From Ralstonia sp. UNC404CL21Col (GTDB taxonomy: Bacteria > Pseudomonadota > Gammaproteobacteria > Burkholderiales > Burkholderiaceae): a stretch of 64,000 nt of DNA. The notes below the pieces were generated by a model. It saw nothing but the letters and a program-made list of their open reading frames with translations. It searched no databases and had not been told where the DNA came from. This document shows, one piece after another, positions 55,657 through 64,000 of this stretch. The stretch spans positions 1,488,001 through 1,552,000 of the forward strand of contig NZ_JIBE01000003.1 of assembly GCF_000620465.1 (NCBI RefSeq), written 5' to 3'. How positions within the stretch are numbered: position 1 is the stretch's first letter; every line of letters begins with the position of its first letter. A program made the translations under genes and the position numbers.

Positions 55657-56826
55657 TCAGGGTTGCGGCGACATCGGGTTGCTGACGCTGTCGCCCACTT
55701 CCACGGTGTTGGAGGCGTCCGTCACCAGTGCATAGGCGACATGCGGGAACACGCGGAACACGAAGGCCAGGCCGTAGCGTTCTTCCGGCAGTTGCACGGC
55801 CTCGTTGCCCGCGGTGGCGTCTTTCACGAGCGCACCAGCGCGCGCCAGCGACAGCACGTGGCCCGGCTCCAGCCCCTGCTGGCTGCCGATGTTGAGCACA
55901 ACCACCTGGTCGGTGCCGCCAAAACGCACGCCGCCAGTCACCTTGGCGACCGCGCCATGCACGTCGCCTTCCGGCGCATGCGGCGTATAACGCACCGGCA
56001 CGCGCGGCGGCAGTGGCATCAGCTGCGAGCCGACGCCCATTTCTTCCTTGGACGACAGCACTTCCATCTTGGTGACCGCCTGCGGGCCGGTCGCCGCACG
56101 CACCACGCGCAGCGTGCCGAGGAAGTCCGCTTCGTAGCCGAGCACGTTGCCCGTCACAGGGTCCTTGAGCGGACGGACGGGGCGATACGCCTGCCATTCG
56201 GTGCCAGCCTGGCCGCCTTCGCCTTCCGGCAGCCCGCGGGCGTAGGCGTTTTCGCCCTTGCCCAGATAAACGCGGCCTTCGGGCAGCGAGAAGATGCGCG
56301 CCGGCGTGGCCAGCGTTTCTTCATCCACCACGATCGGCTGGGTCAGGAACGGCTCGATGGCGGCGGCCGGAATGCTGGAGATGGCGTCGCCGTCTTGGCC
56401 CGACACGCGGGTATGCGGCGACAGGCGCACCGTGCTGCCATCCGCCGACGCCGGCGAACTCGACAGCCACGCGCGGCCATTGGCGTGATGCAGGTACAGG
56501 ATCTGGCCCGGATAGATCAGATGCGGGTTGCGGATCTGCTCGCGGTTCATGCCCCAGAGTTCGGGCCAGCGATAGGGCCGCTTGAGGTACTTGCCGGAGA
56601 TCGCCCAGAGCGTGTCGCCACGGCGCACGGTGTACTGCGCAGGCGCGGTGGGGGACAGTTCGGATTCGGGGATGCCCGCTTGGGCTGCGGTCGCGGCCTG
56701 CGCCTGTTGCGCCGGCGTCACAGTGCGCTCGGCAGCGTGGGCGGCGCCCATGCAGAAAAGCGCTGCCGCGGCAACCGCCGACAGGGCGCAAACGTAAGAC
56801 TGGCGCGCTTTCGTGGCAGTTTGCAT
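55657..56826 (-). CDS. Exported LysM-domain protein
   Basis: About 389 residues. Signal peptide KARQSYVCALSAVAAAALFCMGAAHA, then one LysM domain (about 60-110: QYTVRRGDTLWAISGKYLKRPYRWPELWGMNREQIRNPHLIYPGQILYL), followed by a long region without known motif (VRLSPHTRVSG, DFLGTLRVVRAATGPQAVTKMEVLSSKEEMGVGSQL). Proteins of this type occur immediately upstream of dprA in many proteobacteria and bind peptidoglycan. Possible starts are ATG at 56826 or 56844; 56826 is preferred because a -10-like TAGAAT on the minus strand (56872-56867) leaves it a normal leader. Confidence 0.88.
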   Translation of the reverse strand: MQTATKARQSYVCALSAVAAAALFCMGAAHAAERTVTPAQQAQAATAAQAGIPESELSPTAPAQYTVRRGDTLWAISGKYLKRPYRWPELWGMNREQIRNPHLIYPGQILYLHHANGRAWLSSSPASADGSTVRLSPHTRVSGQDGDAISSIPAAAIEPFLTQPIVVDEETLATPARIFSLPEGRVYLGKGENAYARGLPEGEGGQAGTEWQAYRPVRPLKDPVTGNVLGYEADFLGTLRVVRAATGPQAVTKMEVLSSKEEMGVGSQLMPLPPRVPVRYTPHAPEGDVHGAVAKVTGGVRFGGTDQVVVLNIGSQQGLEPGHVLSLARAGALVKDATAGNEAVQLPEERYGLAFVFRVFPHVAYALVTDASNTVEVGDSVSNPMSPQP

Positions 56827-57096
56827 GGCGGGCTGGGAGTGCATCGGTGTGTTACGATGGCGCATTATTCTATGAAGAATCGGCGAGTGGTCCGCGGGCC
56901 TGTTCGACGCCTCACCGCCGCAGCTGTACGCAGTTCTGCGCTGCAGCAAGAGGGGTATGGCATCCAACATTCGTCAGGCTTTTTCCTAAGCCATGTGGCG
57001 GATAGCGCCCCCGATTCTGCATGACATTCCAAGCGATCGCAATTGAAGGCAACCCCTCGTTAGCGTGGCCTTCTGCAACCGTTGTTGCCAAGCATC
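56827..57096. promoter_or_regulatory. Divergent region LysM gene / def
   Basis: A 270-base gap with no plausible gene. It contains a minus-strand -10-like TAGAAT (56872-56867) for the LysM-dprA transcript. The def side has only weak promoter-like sequence and a poor ribosome binding site. Confidence 0.4.
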
Positions 57097-57612
57097 ATGG
57101 CCCTACTGAATATCCTGCAATACCCTGATCCGCGGCTGCACAAGGTCGCCAAACCGGTCGCCGTGGTGGATGACCGCATCCGCAAACTGGTGGCTGACAT
57201 GGCCGAGACCATGTACGAGGCGCCGGGCGTTGGCCTGGCCGCCACGCAGGTCGACGTGCACGAGCGCGTGATCACCATCGACGTGTCGGAATCGCGCGAC
57301 GAGCTGCGCGTGTTCATCAACCCGGAAATCATCTGGGCCAGTGACGAGCACAAGGTCTGGGACGAAGGCTGCCTGTCGGTGCCTGATATCTATGACAAGG
57401 TCGACCGCCCGGCCCGCGTGCGCGTGCGTGCACTGAACGAGAAGGGCGAAACCTTCGAGCTGGAGGCCGACGATCTGCTGGCCGTGTGCATCCAGCACGA
57501 GATGGATCACCTGATGGGCAAGGTCTTCGTCGAATACCTCTCGCCGCTCAAGCAGACGCGCATCCGCTCCAAGCTCAAGAAGCATCAACGCGACGCGGCG
57601 CCCCAGCGTTGA
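57097..57612 (+). CDS. def: Peptide deformylase
   Basis: A 171-residue metalloenzyme that removes the N-formyl group from new proteins. All three family motifs are present: [10 protein letters not shown] (Gln about 51), WDEGCLSVP with metal-ligand Cys about 92, and QHEMDHLMG with His134, catalytic Glu135 and His138. It is normally paired with fmt; here a glycosyltransferase gene lies between the two. The ATG at 57097 gives the standard N-terminus. Confidence 0.97.
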   Translation: MALLNILQYPDPRLHKVAKPVAVVDDRIRKLVADMAETMYEAPGVGLAATQVDVHERVITIDVSESRDELRVFINPEIIWASDEHKVWDEGCLSVPDIYDKVDRPARVRVRALNEKGETFELEADDLLAVCIQHEMDHLMGKVFVEYLSPLKQTRIRSKLKKHQRDAAPQR

Positions 57613-57622
57613 ACGCGTTCCC

Positions 57623-59647
57623 ATGCCTGCCGACGCCGACGCGCGCCCTCGCCCCATCCCGCTGATGCCGATCGCTCCCGATGACGCAGGCACCAACGTA
57701 AGCCCGCGCCGCCTGTCGGCGCTGCTGGTGCGGCACTGGCGTGCCGTGGTCGTGCTGATGCTGTGCGCGTATTTTGTGGCGGGCACGTTCTGGCGCGCGC
57801 CATGGAAGGCGGACGAGCCGTATTCCTTCGGCATCGTCATCAACATCATCGAGCGCGGCGACTGGGTCGTTCCCAACGTCGCCTTCGAACCGTTCGTCGA
57901 AAAACCCCCGCTGATGTACTGGACGGGCGCGCTCGCCGCGCTCGCGCTGCCCGACATGCCGCCGCACGAAGCCGTACGCGTGGCGGTGCTGTTCTGGATG
58001 GCGCTGACGTGCTGGGCCGTCTGGCGCACGGCGCGCCTGCTGCGCAGCGAAGCGCGCGACTGGCGCTTGCGCGTCGGCGCAGACCTGGCCCGCGGGCGCC
58101 CCGGGCTGACGTTGGCCGCACGCCGTGAAGCCGGCCTCGACGCCGGTGGCGCTGCATTGCGCGACTATGCGCTGGGCGCGCTGCTGCTGTTTGCCGGCTG
58201 CGTCGGACTGGTCGAGCACGTCCACAAGTTCATTGCCGATGTCCCGCAACTCGCCGGCACCGCGATCGCCCTGTATGGCTTGGTGCGCTTCGTCAAAGAG
58301 AGCGAAGCTGGCGGCGCAAAGGGCGTCGACGTCCTGCGACCCGCACTGTGGTTCGGCACGGGCATCGGCGTGGCCTTCCTGGGCAAGGGCGTGCTGGTGC
58401 CGGGGCTGTTCGCGATCACCCTGCTGGCAGCGATCGCCCTGTTGCCCGATTTCCGGAACCGCCAGGCATGGCGCTTCTATGGCCTCTCGCTGCTGGTGGC
58501 GCTGCCATGGCTGGCGATCTGGCCGGCCATCTTCTGGCACGAATCGCCGGACCTGTTCATCGAATGGTTCTGGGTCAACAACCTGGGCCGCTTCTTCGGC
58601 TTCTCGCATCTGGGCGGCGAGAAAGGCGCGCTGACGACGACCATCCGTTCCATCTTCCTGACCGGCACGCCGGCTGTGTGGCCGGCGGTGGCCGTGCTGG
58701 CCGTGTCGCTGTACAAGCTCGTGCGGCAGCGCGGGCATGGCGCGCGTACGGCGTGGCTGTTGCCGTATCAGGGGCACCTGGTCATCGCGCTCTTCGTGTT
58801 GGCGACGATTGCCGTGGTGCTGCGCTCGGCGGTACTGCGCGATGTCTACCTGATGCCGCTGCAACCGGCGCTGGCCCTGCTCGGCGCGCCGATGCTGCTG
58901 CTGATCGCGCCAGCGTGGCGCGCGCGCGCATGGGGCGCGGCGGTGGCGTTGTTTGGCGTGCTGGGTCTGGTGGTGTGGGCCGTGTGGGGCGCGCTCGTGA
59001 CCAGCGGTGGGCAATTGCTGCCGGGGTGGCTGGCCAAGATGCTGGGCCGCGTGCTGCCGTTGCCGTATGACATGCTGATCCACCCGTTCGCCGTCTTGGC
59101 AGCGGGGGCGATTACGGCGCTGTGGGCTGCCTGCGTGTGGCTGCGGCCCGCGCGCTCCGGCGTGGTCGCGTGGGCGGCCGGTCTGGGCATGGTGTGGGGT
59201 CTGCTTGGCACGCTGCTGATGCCCTGGGTGGACGACGCCCGCAGCTACCGCCCGCTGTTCCAGGCGATCAAGCCGGTGCTCGAATCGGCGCAGATCTGTG
59301 TGGCCACGCGCGGCATGGGCGAAAGCGAGCGTGCGCTGATGCACTACGAAACCGGCGTGCGCCCCGTCAAATGGCTGCTCGGCCACAGCGGTGCCGGCGA
59401 CGATCACCGCCCCAACCCGACCGCACGCACCTGCGACCTGATACTCGTGCTCGAAAAACGCCCGGAACACGCCCGACGACGCCCGCACGGCAACAACTGG
59501 GAAATGGTGTGGCGCGGCAGCCGTCCGGGCGACACCAACGAAACCTTCTCGCTGTTCCAGCGGCGTAGCAATGGCGTGCCCGAGGCGCTGCCGTCGCCCG
59601 AGCCCATCGTGCCGCTGACCGACACCCCGCATCGCGGTCGTCGCTAA
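57623..59647 (+). CDS. ArnT-like membrane glycosyltransferase (PMT/GT83 type)
   Basis: A 674-residue protein with about twelve membrane helices. The first periplasmic loop carries the acidic pair WKADEPY (Asp64-Glu65), the catalytic site of GT-C enzymes, and ERGDWVVPNVAFEPFVEKPPLMYWTGAL matches the ArnT/PMT_2 family. Such enzymes move a sugar from an undecaprenyl-phosphate carrier onto lipid A or another envelope acceptor. The C-terminal 120 residues are soluble. It starts ten bases after def and ends 57 bases before fmt. The sugar and acceptor are not known. Confidence 0.88.
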   Translation: MPADADARPRPIPLMPIAPDDAGTNVSPRRLSALLVRHWRAVVVLMLCAYFVAGTFWRAPWKADEPYSFGIVINIIERGDWVVPNVAFEPFVEKPPLMYWTGALAALALPDMPPHEAVRVAVLFWMALTCWAVWRTARLLRSEARDWRLRVGADLARGRPGLTLAARREAGLDAGGAALRDYALGALLLFAGCVGLVEHVHKFIADVPQLAGTAIALYGLVRFVKESEAGGAKGVDVLRPALWFGTGIGVAFLGKGVLVPGLFAITLLAAIALLPDFRNRQAWRFYGLSLLVALPWLAIWPAIFWHESPDLFIEWFWVNNLGRFFGFSHLGGEKGALTTTIRSIFLTGTPAVWPAVAVLAVSLYKLVRQRGHGARTAWLLPYQGHLVIALFVLATIAVVLRSAVLRDVYLMPLQPALALLGAPMLLLIAPAWRARAWGAAVALFGVLGLVVWAVWGALVTSGGQLLPGWLAKMLGRVLPLPYDMLIHPFAVLAAGAITALWAACVWLRPARSGVVAWAAGLGMVWGLLGTLLMPWVDDARSYRPLFQAIKPVLESAQICVATRGMGESERALMHYETGVRPVKWLLGHSGAGDDHRPNPTARTCDLILVLEKRPEHARRRPHGNNWEMVWRGSRPGDTNETFSLFQRRSNGVPEALPSPEPIVPLTDTPHRGRR

Positions 59648-59654
59648 GCCCAAT

Positions 59655-59676
59655 GCGCTACGCTGTCGTGTAGCGC
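59655..59676. repeat. Inverted repeat before fmt
   Basis: GCGCTAC (59655-59661) / GTAGCGC (59670-59676) in the 57-base gap between the glycosyltransferase gene and fmt. It is followed 14 bases later by CGTTTTCGGTTTT, so it may be a weak terminator. Confidence 0.5.
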
Positions 59677-59704
59677 GCATCCCCTCGTTTTCGGTTTTCC
59701 ATCC

Positions 59705-60688
59705 ATGACGTCCACCCTTCGCGTAGCGTTTGCCGGCACGCCTGAATTTGCGCAGATTGCCCTGGCGGCGATCCACCAGGCCGGCTTTCCCGTCGTAGCC
59801 GTGTTGAGTCAGCCGGATCGCCCGGCCGGCCGCGGCATGCAATTGCAGGCGAGCCCCGTCAAGCAGTACGCCGTCACGCACGGGTTCGCGCCGATCCTGC
59901 AGCCGACGTCGCTGCGCCGCACGGGCAAATATCCGCAGGAAGCCGCCGAAGCCATCGACGCCCTGGCCGCCCAACGCCCCGACGTGATGGTCGTTGCCGC
60001 TTACGGCCTGATCCTGCCGCAGGAAGTGCTCGATCTGCCGCGCTTTGGCTGCATCAACATCCACGCGTCGCTGCTGCCGCGCTGGCGTGGCGCCGCGCCC
60101 ATCCACCGTGCAATCGAAGCGGGCGATGCCGAATCGGGCATCACGCTCATGCAGATGGATGCGGGCCTGGATACCGGCGACATGATCGCCATGGAGCGCG
60201 TGCCCATCGGCCTGACCGACACGACCGGCACGCTGCACGACACGCTGGCTGCGCTCGGCGGGCGCATGGTGGTGGAGGCACTCGCCAAGCTGGCGCAGGA
60301 CGGCAAGCTCGACGCCACGCCGCAGCCGGCCGAAGGCATCACGTATGCCGAGAAGATCGCCAAGGACGAAGCCGCGCTCGACTGGTCGCGCCACGCCGCC
60401 GCGTTGCTGCGCCAGGTGCATGCGTTCAACCCGTTTCCCGGCGCATCGGCCGCGCTGGATGGCGTGGCGATCAAGTTCTGGCGGGCGGAGGCGCTGGCCG
60501 ATCGCCCGGCTGACGCAGAACCCGGCACGGTACTCGCCGCCAACGCCGAGGGCGTCACCATCGCGTGCGGCGCCGGTGCGCTGCGTGTGACGCAGTTGCA
60601 GAAGCCGGGCGGCAAACGCCTGCCCGCGCGGGAATTCCTGCAAGGCCTGGCGATCCAGCCCGGCCAGCGCTTCGCCTCGCGCAGCTAA
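59705..60688 (+). CDS. fmt: Methionyl-tRNA formyltransferase
   Basis: A 327-residue enzyme that formylates initiator Met-tRNA. The N-terminal formyltransferase domain has [26 protein letters not shown], the catalytic set [22 protein letters not shown] and [11 protein letters not shown]; the C-terminal OB-like domain has FNPFPGA and LPAREFLQG. It works with Def upstream. Normal length. Confidence 0.97.
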   Translation: MTSTLRVAFAGTPEFAQIALAAIHQAGFPVVAVLSQPDRPAGRGMQLQASPVKQYAVTHGFAPILQPTSLRRTGKYPQEAAEAIDALAAQRPDVMVVAAYGLILPQEVLDLPRFGCINIHASLLPRWRGAAPIHRAIEAGDAESGITLMQMDAGLDTGDMIAMERVPIGLTDTTGTLHDTLAALGGRMVVEALAKLAQDGKLDATPQPAEGITYAEKIAKDEAALDWSRHAAALLRQVHAFNPFPGASAALDGVAIKFWRAEALADRPADAEPGTVLAANAEGVTIACGAGALRVTQLQKPGGKRLPAREFLQGLAIQPGQRFASRS

Positions 60689-60719
60689 CCGCTCTATCTA
60701 TATAGAAGAGGATTTCGCC

Positions 60720-61376
60720 ATGACCGCGCTGGGCATCGTCAATCTGCCGCTCTTCATGCTGGCCGTGTTTCTGCTGAATGTGACGCCAGGGCCCGACACG
60801 GCCTATATCGTCGGGCGCAGCGTCTCGCAAGGACGCGCGGCGGGGCTGCTGTCGTCTCTGGGGGTGTCGGCGGGCTGTTGCGTGCACGTGCTGGCGGTCG
60901 CGTTCGGGCTGACGGCGCTGCTCGCGGCGTCTACCGTGGCGTTCACAGTCATCAAGGTGGTCGGCGCGGCGTACTTGATTTATCTGGGCGGCCGCATGCT
61001 GCTGGCGCCGCCTGAACGCGACGACGCCCCGGCCGAAAAAACGGAAACGCCCGCCGCCCGGCGCCCGCGTCCGCTCAAGTCGCTGTTCATGCAGGGTTTT
61101 CTCACCAATGTGCTGAACCCGAAGGTCGTGCTGTTCTTCCTGTCGTTCTTCCCGCAGTTCGTCGATCCGCACGCCGCCCACAAGGCGCTGGCCTTCCTGG
61201 CGCTGGGCGCCGTGTTCATCGTCATGTCGACGATCTGGAACAGCTTGGTGGCGTGGGTGGCCGCCAGCGTCACGCGCCGGGTGGCGGGCAAGCCCGGCAT
61301 CAAGCGGTGGCTCGATCGCGTCGTGGGCACGGCGTTTATCGGCCTGGGCGCGCGGCTGGCGTTCACCACCCGTTGA
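60720..61376 (+). CDS. LysE/RhtB-family amino-acid exporter
   Basis: A 218-residue protein with six membrane helices. VTPGPDTAYIVGRSVSQGRAAGLLSSLGVSAGC and FLTNVLNPKVVLFFLSFFPQFVD are family signatures. A cytoplasmic loop rich in Arg/Pro/Ala lies at about 100-120. Members export homoserine, threonine or similar. The exported amino acid cannot be told. Follows fmt after 31 bases. Confidence 0.93.
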   Translation: MTALGIVNLPLFMLAVFLLNVTPGPDTAYIVGRSVSQGRAAGLLSSLGVSAGCCVHVLAVAFGLTALLAASTVAFTVIKVVGAAYLIYLGGRMLLAPPERDDAPAEKTETPAARRPRPLKSLFMQGFLTNVLNPKVVLFFLSFFPQFVDPHAAHKALAFLALGAVFIVMSTIWNSLVAWVAASVTRRVAGKPGIKRWLDRVVGTAFIGLGARLAFTTR

Positions 61377-61496
61377 TGCGTCAAGCGTCATCTGCGGCGA
61401 AATATCGCGCAAGTGCGGCGCAAACCCTTGAATTTTCAGCGATTATCGCGATCTAACGACTTCACAGCCCCCAACACCCACAGGAGCCACGCCCCT

Positions 61497-62357
61497 ATGT
61501 TCAACTGGATCAAGACCTTCATGTTGATGGCAGCGATCACCGCGCTGTTCATCGTCATCGGCGGCATGATCGGCGGACGCAGCGGGATGATGCTGGCGCT
61601 GCTGTTCGCGCTGGGCATGAATTTCTTCTCGTACTGGTTCTCCGACAAGATGGTCCTGCGCATGTACAACGCGCAGGAAGTCAACGAGACCAGCGCGCCG
61701 CAGTTTTATCGGATGGTGCAGGAGCTTGCCGGCCGCGCCGGCCTGCCGATGCCGCGCGTCTATCTCATCGACGAAGCGCAGCCGAACGCCTTCGCTACCG
61801 GCCGCGACCCCGAGCATGCCGCCGTGGCCGCCACGACGGGCATCCTCAATATCCTGTCGGAGCGCGAACTGCGCGGCGTGATGGCGCACGAACTGGCGCA
61901 TGTGCAGCACCGCGACATCCTGATCTCGACCATCTCGGCGACCATGGCCGGTGCGATCTCGGCGCTGGCGAACTTTGCCGTGTTCTTCGGCGGCCGCGAC
62001 AGCGAAGGCCGCCCCGCCAACCCGATCGCCGGGATTGCGGTAGCGATCCTCGCGCCGCTGGCGGCGTCGCTCATCCAAATGGCGATTTCCCGCGCACGCG
62101 AGTTCGAAGCCGACCGCGGCGGCGCGACCATCAGCGGCGACCCGCAGGCGCTCGCCTCAGCGCTGGACAAGATCCATCGCTATGCGGCCGGCATTCCGTT
62201 TGCCGCCGCTGAAGCCCACCCCGCCACCGCGCAAATGATGATCATGAACCCGCTGCATGGCGGCGGCCTGGCCAACCTGTTCAGCACGCACCCGGCCACG
62301 GAAGAGCGCATCGCGCGACTGATGCAGATGGCGCAGACTGGGCAATATCCCGCGTAA
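61497..62357 (+). CDS. htpX: Membrane protease HtpX
   Basis: A 286-residue zinc metalloprotease of the inner membrane. Two N-terminal helices ([37 protein letters not shown]) precede the catalytic [10 protein letters not shown], with a third ligand in EFEADRGGA and another hydrophobic pair in between. It degrades damaged membrane proteins with FtsH. The ATG at 61497 is preceded by AGGAG. Followed by an intrinsic terminator. Confidence 0.97.
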   Translation: MFNWIKTFMLMAAITALFIVIGGMIGGRSGMMLALLFALGMNFFSYWFSDKMVLRMYNAQEVNETSAPQFYRMVQELAGRAGLPMPRVYLIDEAQPNAFATGRDPEHAAVAATTGILNILSERELRGVMAHELAHVQHRDILISTISATMAGAISALANFAVFFGGRDSEGRPANPIAGIAVAILAPLAASLIQMAISRAREFEADRGGATISGDPQALASALDKIHRYAAGIPFAAAEAHPATAQMMIMNPLHGGGLANLFSTHPATEERIARLMQMAQTGQYPA

Positions 62358-62404
62358 AAGCGGCAGCCCGACGGGGCGCTTCCTTTATACTTCCGCAGTC
62401 CGCA

Positions 62405-62436
62405 CGAGCCCGCCCATCGCGGGCTCGTTGCATTTT
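62405..62436 (+). terminator. Terminator after htpX
   Basis: Stem CGAGCCCGC (62405-62413) / GCGGGCTCG (62419-62427) with a CCATC loop, followed by TTGCATTTT. Confidence 0.8.
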
Positions 62437-62460
62437 GTCCGCCTGATTTCCTGCCGCCCG

Positions 62461-63792
62461 ATGCGCCTGCCGCCCGATTCCCTCGCCCACGCCTTGTCGC
62501 TTGCCGCCGCCGCCCTGGGCAAGCTGCGGCAGGGCACGGCATTGCCGCAGGCCATCGATGCCGTTTGCCAGAGCCAGCCCGCACCGGTGCGCGGCGCCGT
62601 GCAGGATCTCGCCTACCGCGCCACGCGCTGGCTGGGCAGCACCGACTGGCTGATCCGCACGCTGATCCCGCGCCCGCCCGCCGAAGGCGCCGCCAATCTG
62701 CTGCGTGTAGCGCTCGCACAATTGCTGGACGACCCGCTGCCGTACGCACCGTTCACCGTCGTCGACCAGACCGTGACGGCCGCCTCGGCCGATCCCAAGC
62801 TGTCGCACGGCAAGGGCATGATCAACGGCGTGCTGCGCCGCTTCCTGCGCGAGCAACAGGCGCTGGTCGCAGACATGCAGGCGGATCCGTCGGCCGCCAC
62901 CAACTACCCGACGTGGTGGATCGACACCGTACGCAGCGCGTATCCCGACACATGGCAAACCATCCTGGCCGCCGGCAACCGCCGCCCGCCGATGGTGCTG
63001 CGCGTGAACCCGCGCCGCATTGCCGTCGACGCGTATCTCGCGCGCCTGGCCGAAGCCGGCATCGACGCCGAGCGCATCGGCGAGCAGGCCGTCCGCCTTG
63101 CGCGCGCCGTGCCCGTTGCCGAACTGCCGGGTTTTGCCGACGGCGATGTCTCCGTGCAGGACGCCGGGGCGCAACTGGCTGCAACGTTGCTCGACGTCGC
63201 GCCCGGGCAGCGCGTGCTCGATGCGTGCGCCGCGCCGGGCGGCAAGACCGGCCATCTGCTGGAGCTGGCTGACGGCCTGGACGTCACGGCGCTTGAGTCG
63301 GATGCCGCGCGCGCCGTGCGTATCACCGAAAATCTCGCACGCCTGAGCCAGACCGCCATGCTCTGCGTTGGCGACGCGGCCCAACCCGACACCTGGTGGG
63401 ACGGCCGACCGTTCGACCGCATCCTGGCCGATGTGCCGTGTTCGGCCGCCGGCATCGTGCGGCGCCATCCGGACATCCGCTGGCTGCGCCGCCCCGCCGA
63501 CCTCAAGGCGCTGGTCCGGCTGCAGCGCGACATCGTGCGCGCCCTCTGGGCATGCCTGAAGCCGGGTGGCAAGTTGGTTTATGTCACGTGTTCGATTTTT
63601 CCGACGGAAGGCGAGGACCAGGCCCGATGGTTTGAACGCCATCTGGAAGATGCGATACGATTGCACGCGCCCGGCCAGTTGCTGCCGGTCTCGCCCGACG
63701 CGGCGCAGACCAGCGGATTCGACGCCGGCGCGTCGCCCTTGCCGCTCGATCACGACGGCTTCTTTTACGCGGTTTTCCAGAAACGGCCTTGA
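62461..63792 (+). CDS. rsmB: 16S rRNA (cytosine-967-C5)-methyltransferase
   Basis: A 443-residue RsmB. The N-terminal NusB-like domain covers about 5-140 (PVRGAVQDLAYRATRWLG, YAPFTVVDQTV). The methyltransferase has VLDACAAPGGKTGHLLEL, RILADVPCSAAGIVRRHPDIRWLRR with the release Cys, and KLVYVTCSIFPTEGEDQ with the catalytic Cys. It is followed 13 bases later by a DUF4390 gene. Confidence 0.96.
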   Translation: MRLPPDSLAHALSLAAAALGKLRQGTALPQAIDAVCQSQPAPVRGAVQDLAYRATRWLGSTDWLIRTLIPRPPAEGAANLLRVALAQLLDDPLPYAPFTVVDQTVTAASADPKLSHGKGMINGVLRRFLREQQALVADMQADPSAATNYPTWWIDTVRSAYPDTWQTILAAGNRRPPMVLRVNPRRIAVDAYLARLAEAGIDAERIGEQAVRLARAVPVAELPGFADGDVSVQDAGAQLAATLLDVAPGQRVLDACAAPGGKTGHLLELADGLDVTALESDAARAVRITENLARLSQTAMLCVGDAAQPDTWWDGRPFDRILADVPCSAAGIVRRHPDIRWLRRPADLKALVRLQRDIVRALWACLKPGGKLVYVTCSIFPTEGEDQARWFERHLEDAIRLHAPGQLLPVSPDAAQTSGFDAGASPLPLDHDGFFYAVFQKRP

Positions 63793-63805
63793 TGCACCGA
63801 CCGTT

Positions 63806-64000
63806 GTGACTGTCATCCTTCGCCCATCGATCCGGCTGCTGCAAACCCGGTTCCGGCAGATTCTGCAACGGCTGGTCGCGCTGGTCGCATTGGGCATGCT
63901 GCTTTGGTGGCCGGTCGCGGCGCCCGCACAGTCCATCGAAATCAACCGGGCGCAGCTGGAATACGCCGACGGCGGCTGGAACCTCTCCGCCGATTTCGAT
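63806..64000 (+). CDS. DUF4390 family exported protein, N-terminal part
   Basis: Begins with GTG at 63806 and runs off the right edge after 65 codons. The start VTVILRPSIRLLQTRFRQIL is followed by a hydrophobic signal segment (LVALVALGMLLWWPVAAPAQ) and SIEINRAQLEYADGGWNLSADFD, which is the characteristic opening of the DUF4390 family. In related genomes this gene follows rsmB and precedes a sensor kinase gene (ntrY-like). The rest is outside the window. Confidence 0.8.
   Translation, partial: MTVILRPSIRLLQTRFRQILQRLVALVALGMLLWWPVAAPAQSIEINRAQLEYADGGWNLSADFD

Noticed and set aside
57575-60643. Open frame of over 1000 codons on the minus strand opposite the glycosyltransferase and fmt genes
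   Set aside because: It is a shadow of high-GC coding phase; translation is low-complexity (Gln/Arg/His rich) without domains, and it overlaps two clear genes.

Overview
The window is a gene-dense, high-GC (roughly 65%) stretch of bacterial chromosome. Its protein set points to a beta-proteobacterium of the Burkholderiales, most likely Ralstonia or a close relative. The clues are metX-metW, the argB / pyrimidine 5'-nucleotidase / slmA block, gatCAB next to mreBCD-mrdA-rodA, a single-cysteine DksA, GabR/GabTD, and rsmB followed by a DUF4390 protein. I see no rRNA, tRNA, insertion sequence, prophage or CRISPR array. Almost every base is in, or directly beside, a recognisable gene. This looks like core chromosome rather than a genomic island.

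Layout. 1-2 kb: four-carbon sugar acid catabolism (start of an L-threonate dehydrogenase gene, its GntR/FadR-type regulator, and denD divergent). 2-6.5 kb: a Cache-domain sensor kinase and NarL-type regulator, divergent from the pyruvate/carbon-starvation transporter gene cstA and its small partner ybdD. 6.6-9.5 kb: a Sel1-repeat protein, then metW and metX behind a SAM-II riboswitch plus intrinsic terminator. 9.6-14 kb: gabD-gabT and divergent gabR with clear operator repeats. 14-16.6 kb: slmA, a HAD nucleotidase and argB. 16.7-18.6 kb: an ECF sigma factor, a zinc-finger anti-sigma candidate and a CWC cysteine-rich protein in one overlapping operon, then a small basic protein and a periplasmic copper chaperone. 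18.7-21.7 kb: RegB/RegA redox two-component system, a CsbD-like protein and an exported repeat protein. 21.8-25.5 kb: hslVU and a peptide-type ABC binding protein. 25.6-29.5 kb: a metal-homeostasis block, Zur-like regulator, COG0523 GTPase, DksA, second COG0523 GTPase. 29.5-32.3 kb: an exported lactonase-like propeller and a berberine-bridge-type FAD oxidase. 32.4-36 kb: a membrane metal-dependent hydrolase, rlmI, xerC and DUF484. 36-41 kb: gatB, an alpha/beta hydrolase, a lipoprotein, gatA and gatC. 41-48 kb: the elongasome operon mreB-mreC-mreD-mrdA-rodA. 48-51 kb: an acyl-CoA synthetase-like enzyme and a LysR regulator. 51-57 kb: topB, a thioredoxin-like protein, dprA and a LysM protein. 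57-64 kb: def, an ArnT-like glycosyltransferase, fmt, lysE, htpX, rsmB and the start of a DUF4390 protein.

No wholly new multigene system stands out. The best items for a second look are the SAM-II riboswitch before metX (with an inserted hairpin and a terminator), the Zur/COG0523/DksA block, the oxidase plus lactonase pair with an 11-bp-arm palindrome upstream, the inverted-repeat leader of mreB, the loop insertion in the RegA receiver, and the CWC protein co-translated with an ECF sigma factor module. Start codons were chosen from ribosome binding sites, overlaps with neighbours and known family N-termini; uncertain ones are flagged.
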